A DNA stretch of 12,160 nt from Actinomycetota bacterium (GTDB taxonomy: Bacteria; Actinomycetota; Actinomycetes; Actinomycetales; Cellulomonadaceae). Positions 7,081 to 12,160 of the stretch are shown here, piece by piece (position 1 is the first letter of the stretch; every line of letters begins with the position of its first letter). Under the pieces are notes generated by a model. It was not told the origin of the DNA. It did not search any database and worked only from the letters and a program-made list of their open reading frames with translations. The DNA is taken from positions 1 to 12,160 of the forward strand of contig JAHIJU010000449.1 of assembly GCA_018898235.1 (NCBI GenBank), read 5' to 3'. A program made the position numbers and the translations under genes.

Positions 7081-7326
7081 AAGGCGCGGCTCAACGACCG
7101 GCGAACCTCGCGCGTCCGTGTGGTCCAACTAGCCCGTTAGGACGACCATCGCCCGCACAACGCTGTGCACCGCGTAGCGTCATGACCGGCGTCGGCTCCA
7201 TCGAGCCCCGCCACCTGCGCGTGCGTGGCACGGATGCCCCTGGGCAGGTGCTCCGGCCGAACGCCGGTGCGAGCGGTGCGTGCCGACCTCGTCGCGACGA
7301 CGTGCCGCACCACAGCTCGACGAGCC

Positions 7327-7332
7327 GGAGGG
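7327..7332 (+). promoter_or_regulatory. Ribosome binding site of the diguanylate cyclase gene
   Basis: GGAGGG lies nine bases before the GTG at 7342. It supports this start over the longer in-frame GTG at 7225. Confidence 0.6.
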
Positions 7333-7341
7333 CGGTTGGAC

Positions 7342-8865
7342 GTGCACAGCCCCAGGGTGCGCGCGGCGTGTGCGCTGGTCGGCGTGCCCCTGCTCGCACT
7401 GTGCCCCCTCGGGACGGCGGCGCGGTACGCCGCGGTCACGGTCGCGACCCTGGTTCCGCTCACGATGCTCGTCCTGCAGCTGCGCCGGCACCTCGAGGTC
7501 TCGAGGCCCGGCTGGATCGCGATGGCCGGCGGCCTGGCCGTGCTCGCCGTGCACAACGCCCAGAACCAGGTGGCGCTCGCCACCACGGGCGCGCCGGCCG
7601 TCGGCCCGTTCGCCTCGGCGAGCCTGACCCTGGGCTTCGTGCTCCTGCTCGCCGGGGGCACCGTCACGACCCTCCCGTACGCCCGTCAGGACACCGGCGG
7701 GATGCTCGACGCCGCCATCATCGGGCTCGCGACGGCGAGCATCATGTGGGGGCTCGTGCTGCACCCTGCCCACCTGCGACTCGGTTCGAGCAGCGCGACG
7801 ATGGCCTACGAGCTGGTCCTCGTCCTGCTGGTGACCGCCCTGACCGGAGCCGTCGTCCGCACCGCCGCGGTCGCCCCCGAGGCCCGGACCGCGGCCCTGC
7901 TCCTGCTGGTCGCGGTGTGCGCGATGAACGGTGCGGACATGATCTTCACCCTGACCCTCGACCCGGCGACCGGGCTCGCGAGCTGGTGGGCGAGCGCGCT
8001 GTGCGTGACGGCGCCGGTCGCCTTCGCGATGGCCGTCGCACACCCGACCGCACGGGCGCTCGCCGGGCCCGCGCACCCGACCACCGGGCTCACGAGCTCG
8101 CGCCTCCTCTACCTCGGCCTCGCCATGTCCGTCGGACCGGTGCTCGCCGGCGCCCAGACGCTCGCCGGCAGCCCCGTGGACATCGCCTCGCTCAGCATCG
8201 GCGGCGTGGCGATCGTCGCGCTCGGTCTGGTCCGGATCGGCCTGCTGGCGCGGCGGCACGCCGACGCCGAACGCCGGCTGCGCGAGCTCGCCTCGCTCGA
8301 CGCGCTCACCGGGCTGGCGAACCGGCGCACGCTGACCGAGCACCTGTCGGCTCTCCTCGACCGCGTCGCGGCGCGGACCGCTGCCTGCGCGGTTGTCCTC
8401 TACCTCGACCTCGACGACTTCAAGGCCATCAACGACACCTACGGGCACGCGACGGGCGACCACCTGCTCACCACGATCGCCGAGCGGATCCGCGGCTGCC
8501 TGCGTCCCGGCGACCTCGTCGGCCGGTTCGGCGGCGACGAGTTCGTGGTGGTCCTCGAGTGCGAGCGTCCGACCGACGCCGACCTGGCGGTCCGGGCCGT
8601 CGAGGCGGTCCTGTCCGAGCCCGTCGCGCTCGGTGACGTCGTCACGGTCGGACGTGTGAGCATCGGGGTCGCCGCGGCCGCGTCCGGTGACCGCATCGAC
8701 GCCTGGACGTTGCTCGACCGCGCAGATGCGCAGATGTACCTCGCCAAACGCGCCCACCGGCAGCCGTCGGAGGCACCGGTCGCCCGCATCGACCAGGCGG
8801 GACCCGAACCCGCGTGGCGCGCGTCCCCGCCGAGCGCAGCCGGACCGGCACCCGTCCTGCCCTGA
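7342..8865 (+). CDS. Membrane-bound diguanylate cyclase (GGDEF domain)
   Basis: This enzyme makes c-di-GMP from two GTP at the membrane. The 507-residue product has an N-terminal half (about residues 1-300) of roughly eight to ten hydrophobic segments with no family signature I recognise, presumably a membrane sensor. The C-terminal GGDEF domain (about 315-480) has LDALTGLANRR, LYLDLDDFKAINDTYGHATGD with the metal-binding Asp residues, and the active-site loop GRFGGDEF (GGDEF at 397-401). An RPGD motif at 388-391 lies exactly five residues before GGDEF, the inhibitory I-site, so the enzyme should be both active and product-inhibited. The GTG at 7342 follows GGAGGG. Extending to GTG 7225 would add 39 codons rich in CGA and other rare codons, so it was not chosen. 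It is the only plus-strand gene here, divergent from the kinase and convergent with the GGDEF-EAL gene, with a gap of only 15 bases. Confidence 0.93.
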   Translation: MHSPRVRAACALVGVPLLALCPLGTAARYAAVTVATLVPLTMLVLQLRRHLEVSRPGWIAMAGGLAVLAVHNAQNQVALATTGAPAVGPFASASLTLGFVLLLAGGTVTTLPYARQDTGGMLDAAIIGLATASIMWGLVLHPAHLRLGSSSATMAYELVLVLLVTALTGAVVRTAAVAPEARTAALLLLVAVCAMNGADMIFTLTLDPATGLASWWASALCVTAPVAFAMAVAHPTARALAGPAHPTTGLTSSRLLYLGLAMSVGPVLAGAQTLAGSPVDIASLSIGGVAIVALGLVRIGLLARRHADAERRLRELASLDALTGLANRRTLTEHLSALLDRVAARTAACAVVLYLDLDDFKAINDTYGHATGDHLLTTIAERIRGCLRPGDLVGRFGGDEFVVVLECERPTDADLAVRAVEAVLSEPVALGDVVTVGRVSIGVAAAASGDRIDAWTLLDRADAQMYLAKRAHRQPSEAPVARIDQAGPEPAWRASPPSAAGPAPVLP

Positions 8866-8880
8866 CCCCGGGGACGCCGC

Positions 8881-10674
8881 TCACAACTCGGCGAGCAGCA
8901 GCCGGGCCAGATCGTCCGCGGGCATCGGGCGACCCAGGAAATACCCCTGCGCGGCCGGGCAGCGCAGCGCCTGCAGGGCGGTCTGCTGCTCCACCGTCTC
9001 CACACCCTCGGCCACCACCTCCAGCCCGAGCGCCGCCCCCAGGGCGATCACGGCCGCGACGATCGCATCGTCGCGCGGGTTCACACCGAGCCCGGCGACG
9101 AAGGACTGGTCGATCTTGAGCGTGTGGACCGGGAAGCGCTGCAGGTACGTGAGCGAGGAGTAGCCGGTGCCGAAGTCGTCGATCGTGAGCCCGACCCCCG
9201 CGCGAGACAACGCCTCGAGGTCGGCCACCACCTCGTCGGCCGCACCGAGCAGGGTCCGCTCGGTCACCTCCAGGAACAACGTGCGGGGCGCGATACCCGC
9301 CGTCGACGCCTCGGTCAGGACTGACCCCGAACGGGCGGCCTCGGCCGCCTGCCGGCCGGTCACGTTGACGGCCATCGTCAGCGCCGGACCGGGTCGCTCG
9401 ATCGCCTGCCACACCGCCAGCTGGCGGCACGCCTCGTTCACGACCCAGTCACCCAGGGGGTAGGTGAGCGCGGACTCCTCGGCCACGTCGATGAAGTCGC
9501 CGGGCGGGATCAGGCCGCGGACCGGGTCGATCATGCGCAGCAACGCCTCGACCCCGCGGATGCGGCCCGAGGCCAGGTCCACGATCGGCTGGTAGTGCAG
9601 CACCATCCGGTCCTCGGCGAGGGCCGCACGCAGATCGCGCTCGACCTGCAGCCACCGGGTCGCCGGGTCGCCGAGCGAGGCGTCGAACACCTGGTAGCGG
9701 TGGCGACCGAGGCGCTTCGCCTCGCGCATCGCGGTCCCGGCCTCGTGCAGCATCTGATCGGTGCCGGTGTCCGGGTCGTCGGCCACCGAGACCCCGATCG
9801 AGGCCCCGACGTGCACGGTGGTGGTGATCGCCGCCGTCCGCACCTCCACGGGGTTCTCCAGCACGGTGCGGACCCGTTCGACCAGCTCGTGCAGGTCCTC
9901 GTCGGAGCCGATGTCGTGGCACACCACCAGGAACTCGTCACCGGCCAGCCGCGCCACCAGGTACAGGTGCGGCACGTTGGCCCGGAGCCGGGCCGCGACC
10001 TCGACCAGCACCCGGTCTCCCACGTCGCGGCCGTAGGTGTCGTTGACCGCCTTGAAGCGGTCCAGGTCGGCGTACAGGACGGCCACCCGTCCCGGCTGGG
10101 CACGCAGGGCCGCCAGCACGCGTCGCAGGTGGTCCACCGCCAGCAACCGGTTCGCGAGCCCCGTCAGACCGTCGTACAGCGCGTGGCGCGTCTGCTCCTC
10201 CTGCGTCCGCCGGTGCTCGGTGACGTCCTCCAGGTGGCCGATCAGCTGCTTGGGTCCGTGCTCGTCGCCCGCCAGGGCGACCGACAGCCGCGCCCAGGCG
10301 ATCGACCCGTCGATCCGGCGCACGCGGTGCTCCCACACCCCGCGCCGGGTGGCACCCGCCGACACCCCGGCCAGCACCTCGGCGATGTCGTCGGCATCGA
10401 GCGCGTTGACCAGATCGGGCACGCTCATCCCCACGAGCTCCGCCGACGGACGCCCCAGGAGCTGTGCCAGCGCATGGTTGGTCGCCACCACCACGTTCGG
10501 CATCCCGGGCTCGGCGGTCGCGAGCAGCATGCCGACCGGCGCGGCGGTGAACGCGAACCTGAACTGGGCACCGGTGACAGCCCCGCCATCGACCTCCTGG
10601 TCGGACGAGGTCGACGGACCGTGCGCGACACGTGTGTCGTCGATCGGTTCAGAGACTCCCGGCGTCGCGCCCAC
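8881..10674 (-). CDS. PAS-GGDEF-EAL dual-domain c-di-GMP protein
   Basis: This is a cytoplasmic c-di-GMP turnover protein, 597 residues from the chosen start. A PAS-like sensor (about 37-153) runs from FRFAFTAAPVGMLLATAEPG to HLEDVTEHRRTQEEQTRH. The GGDEF domain (about 160-335) has YDGLTGLANR and ADLDRFKAVNDTYG, but the signature is AGDEF (244-248) and there is no RxxD I-site before it. The AGDEF form is active in some proteins, so cyclase activity is open. The EAL domain (about 343-590) looks catalytically complete: EALLR (376-380), NV in MAVNVTGRQ, LEVTE, DDFGTG (from 499), LKID (K520), EGVET (E556) and AQGYFLGRP (Q576). Phosphodiesterase activity is therefore likely. The GTG at 10674 has GGAAGG 7 bases upstream. 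An alternative ATG at 10872 would overlap the stop of the HAD gene (ATGA) and add 66 residues of less typical codon use. It is co-directional with the HAD and EAL genes upstream. Confidence 0.93.
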   Translation of the reverse strand: MGATPGVSEPIDDTRVAHGPSTSSDQEVDGGAVTGAQFRFAFTAAPVGMLLATAEPGMPNVVVATNHALAQLLGRPSAELVGMSVPDLVNALDADDIAEVLAGVSAGATRRGVWEHRVRRIDGSIAWARLSVALAGDEHGPKQLIGHLEDVTEHRRTQEEQTRHALYDGLTGLANRLLAVDHLRRVLAALRAQPGRVAVLYADLDRFKAVNDTYGRDVGDRVLVEVAARLRANVPHLYLVARLAGDEFLVVCHDIGSDEDLHELVERVRTVLENPVEVRTAAITTTVHVGASIGVSVADDPDTGTDQMLHEAGTAMREAKRLGRHRYQVFDASLGDPATRWLQVERDLRAALAEDRMVLHYQPIVDLASGRIRGVEALLRMIDPVRGLIPPGDFIDVAEESALTYPLGDWVVNEACRQLAVWQAIERPGPALTMAVNVTGRQAAEAARSGSVLTEASTAGIAPRTLFLEVTERTLLGAADEVVADLEALSRAGVGLTIDDFGTGYSSLTYLQRFPVHTLKIDQSFVAGLGVNPRDDAIVAAVIALGAALGLEVVAEGVETVEQQTALQALRCPAAQGYFLGRPMPADDLARLLLAEL

Positions 10675-10868
10675 GGCTCCGCCTTCCCGCCACCCTACGA
10701 TCGCGTGGGTGCAGATCGGACCCGATCCTCCGGGCACCGGTGCACGACCGGCTCGGTGCTCCCCCAGCGACCTCCACCGTCGCACGGCGGCAGCCACCCT
10801 GCCACCGGCCGGGGCCCTGACCACGGCGGGCGACGACGCCGTCCTGGTCTCCGAGCACATCTGACCGG

Positions 10869-11591
10869 TCATCGGACGCGAGCGGCCGACCCCCGCCCGC
10901 GCCACGGGTCGACGAGTTCGCCCAGGCCCGTCACCAGGCCGTCCGGCCCTGCACCGGCCAGCGCGGCAGTCTTGGCCGAGCGCAGCACCAGGGCGATCGA
11001 TCGGACCCCCGCGGCCCGGGCCGCCCGCACGTCGGTGACCGAGTCGCCGATCAGCACCGCGTCACCCGGCGCGGCGCCCAGCTCCCGCAGCGCACGGGCC
11101 ACGAGGACCGGTGCCGGTTTGAGGTCCTGCGGCCGTCCTGGCACCCGGCCCGCGACCGGAACGCCCACCAGAGGGGGCACCACGCGCTCCGCCAGCGCGG
11201 CGACCGCCTCGGGGCAGTTGTTGGTGACCACGGCCACCGGCACCCCGGCGGCCCGGGCCGCGCCGAGCAGCTCGACCAGCCCCGCCGTCGGCGCGGCCCG
11301 GCGCGCACCGTCCAGCTCGTGCCGACGGACCACCGTCTCGACCGCGAGGCGCACCTGGGCGGGCTGCCCCACGCTCCACGCGAACGCCGCCATCGGGTCA
11401 CCGGTCGCCGCGACCGCCTCCGGCAGCGGCACCCCGCACCTCGCCGTCGCGGCCCGGAGCTGGTCCACGAGCGCACCCCGGTCGAGGCCGGCGAACACCC
11501 GGGCCACCGGACCGTCGAAGTCGAGCAGCAGCGCACGGGCCCGCGCGAGCACGGCCCGGGCGTCCCGGACCTGCATCTCGGTGACCCGCAC
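10869..11591 (-). CDS. HAD-superfamily hydrolase (probable small-molecule phosphatase)
   Basis: This is a cytoplasmic phosphatase-like protein of 240 residues, typical of the phosphoglycolate phosphatase/beta-phosphoglucomutase branch. All four HAD motifs are visible: motif I LLLDFDGPVA with nucleophile D24 and acid/base D26, motif II VVTNN (T123), motif III DLKPAP (K158), and motif IV IGDSVTD (D183, D187). The region between motifs I and II (about 30-100) is an alpha-helical cap of the C1 type. Substrate cannot be predicted. The start is uncertain: GTG at 11591 gives MRVTEMQVRDA, and an ATG five codons in (11574-11576) is equally plausible. Neither has a good ribosome site. It lies between two c-di-GMP genes, 42 bases after the EAL gene. 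Its stop overlaps a possible ATG of the GGDEF-EAL gene, so the three may be cotranscribed, but its biochemical link to c-di-GMP is not evident. Confidence 0.88.
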   Translation of the reverse strand: MRVTEMQVRDARAVLARARALLLDFDGPVARVFAGLDRGALVDQLRAATARCGVPLPEAVAATGDPMAAFAWSVGQPAQVRLAVETVVRRHELDGARRAAPTAGLVELLGAARAAGVPVAVVTNNCPEAVAALAERVVPPLVGVPVAGRVPGRPQDLKPAPVLVARALRELGAAPGDAVLIGDSVTDVRAARAAGVRSIALVLRSAKTAALAGAGPDGLVTGLGELVDPWRGRGSAARVR

Positions 11592-11600
11592 GCGGTGATT

Positions 11601-11628
11601 GTCCCGGCCCTGGTCTCCGCACCGGGAC
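11601..11628 (-). terminator. Hairpin after the EAL gene, possible terminator
   Basis: GTCCCGG (11601-11607) and CCGGGAC (11622-11628) form a perfect 7-bp stem with a 14-base loop in the 42-base gap between the EAL gene and the HAD gene. On the minus strand only AAT follows, so termination would be factor-dependent or partial. Confidence 0.35.
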
Positions 11629-11633
11629 GCCGG

Positions 11634-12160
11634 TCAGCCCCGCGCCGTCAGGAGGGCCGTCACCTGATCGGCCGGCATCGGCCGGGCCAGCAGGAAGCCC
11701 TGACCGGTCGGGCAGCCGAGCGCCTTCAGCGCGGCGAGCTGCGCGGCGGTCTCGATGCCCTCGGCCACGACGTACGCGTCGAGGTCATGGCAGAGTTTCA
11801 CGACGCGACGAACGAGCGTTTGCTGTCGTGTGCTGCGATCCACGCCCTCCACGAGCCCGCGATCGATCTTGACCATCCGCGGCTCGAGATCGGCGATGCG
11901 CTTGAGGTTGGAGAAGCCTGCCCCGAGATCATCGACGACCAGGTGGAACTGACCACGACTGCACACCTCTCGCAGCACGCTCATGCACAGCTGGTAGTGC
12001 GTCATCGGAACGGATTCGGTGATCTCGAGGAAGACGTCCTCGTCGTGCAGGAACATGGGATCGTCGGGGCGCACGAGCCAGCCTTCCCCGAGCTCAGCGG
12101 GATGGACATTGAGGAACAGGGGGATGCCTCCGCACAGGGGAACGGCGATCTCGCGGATCA
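11634..12160 (-). CDS. EAL-domain protein, C-terminal part (runs off right edge)
   Basis: This is the C-terminal 175 residues of a c-di-GMP phosphodiesterase-type protein. The frame is open to the window edge, well beyond the first in-frame GTG at 12074, which falls inside the conserved domain, so the real start is off the window. Visible EAL landmarks in order are LFLNVHPAEL (metal-binding Asn), FLEITES (Glu), VDDLGAGFSNLKRI (the DDFGTG site, here DDLGAG), MVKIDRGL (Lys), VAEGIET (Glu) and TGQGFLLARP (Gln). The EAL triad itself and any sensor domain are upstream and unseen. Key residues present are consistent with catalysis, although the DDLGAG loop departs from the usual DDFGTG. Codon use in 11760-12010 includes many GAT, ACA, CGA, GCA and AAA codons and is less GC-biased than the neighbours. 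It is co-directional with the HAD and GGDEF-EAL genes. Confidence 0.9.
   Translation of the reverse strand, partial: IREIAVPLCGGIPLFLNVHPAELGEGWLVRPDDPMFLHDEDVFLEITESVPMTHYQLCMSVLREVCSRGQFHLVVDDLGAGFSNLKRIADLEPRMVKIDRGLVEGVDRSTRQQTLVRRVVKLCHDLDAYVVAEGIETAAQLAALKALGCPTGQGFLLARPMPADQVTALLTARG

Larger units (their letters stand above)
6973..7341. other. Divergent intergenic region between the kinase and diguanylate cyclase genes
   Basis: This 369-base stretch has no credible gene. On the kinase side it holds a DosR-like box (7019-7032) and a possible -10 (7005-7010). In the middle is a GC-rich hairpin (7062-7080), with a bulged inverted repeat at 7123-7143 (GTCCAAC/GTT-A-GGAC). On the other side is the ribosome site of the cyclase gene (7327-7332). 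No convincing promoter for the cyclase could be picked out. TAGCGT near 7176 is a possible -10 without a good -35. Confidence 0.6.

Noticed and set aside
7123..7143. Bulged inverted repeat GTCCAAC/GTT-A-GGAC as a second DosR-like box
   Set aside because: Its spacing and core do not match the GGGACTWWAGTCCC pattern, and the stem is interrupted by a bulge.
7180..8757. Open frames overlapping the diguanylate cyclase on both strands (484 and 525 codons)
   Set aside because: The GGDEF and I-site motifs are in the other frame. These translations are Arg/Ala/Asp-rich shadows.
8866..8873. CCCCGGGG between the convergent diguanylate cyclase and GGDEF-EAL genes as a bidirectional terminator
   Set aside because: It has no loop and only 8 bases, so it cannot form a usable hairpin and is expected by chance in such GC-rich DNA.
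10734..10743. GCACCGGTGC perfect 10-bp palindrome upstream of the GGDEF-EAL gene
   Set aside because: About a dozen 10-bp palindromes are expected by chance in 12 kb, and no promoter elements frame it.
9595..11598. 667-codon plus-strand open frame opposite the GGDEF-EAL and HAD genes
   Set aside because: It is antisense to two genes with complete catalytic motifs and shows no recognisable domain.

Overview
The window is very GC-rich, with strong G/C preference at third codon positions, GTG starts on almost every gene and purine-rich ribosome sites. Together with a DosS/DevS-like sensor kinase, a LacI regulator beside a secreted protein, a chemoreceptor and several cyclic-di-GMP enzymes, this points to a motile, free-living high-GC actinobacterium. 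A Cellulomonas-like soil organism would fit, but that genus is a guess. I see no RNA genes, CRISPR arrays, insertion sequences or phage genes.

Layout from left to right. (1) 1-240 (-): N-terminus of a secreted protein whose end lies off the window. (2) 241-363: a promoter with a 14-bp palindrome that looks like a LacI-family operator. (3) 364-1413 (-): LacI-family regulator. (4) 1538-3523 (-): Kup potassium transporter. (5) 3585-5219 (-): methyl-accepting chemotaxis protein. (6) 5314-6972 (-): GAF-GAF-HisKA_3-HATPase sensor kinase resembling DosS/DevS. (7) 6973-7341: divergent intergenic region with a DosR-box-like palindrome. (8) 7342-8865 (+): membrane diguanylate cyclase with an inhibitory I-site. 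(9) 8881-10674 (-): PAS-GGDEF-EAL protein. (10) 10869-11591 (-): HAD-family phosphatase. (11) 11634-12160 (-): C-terminal part of an EAL-domain protein that runs off the right edge.

How the parts may work together. The left end looks like a local regulator-target pair: a LacI repressor followed by a secreted, possibly carbohydrate-active protein with an operator just past its promoter. The centre (kinase, chemoreceptor, Kup) is co-directional with short gaps and could be one transcript starting under the DosR-like box. That would link redox or gas sensing to taxis and potassium uptake, but this is inference. The right end concentrates c-di-GMP turnover: one likely synthase, one dual-domain protein with an intact EAL site, and one EAL protein. 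Motility and surface behaviour is therefore the common theme of the right two thirds. Nothing here is clearly a new system. The two best leads are the LacI operator/promoter and the DosR-like box ahead of an orphan DosS-like kinase.
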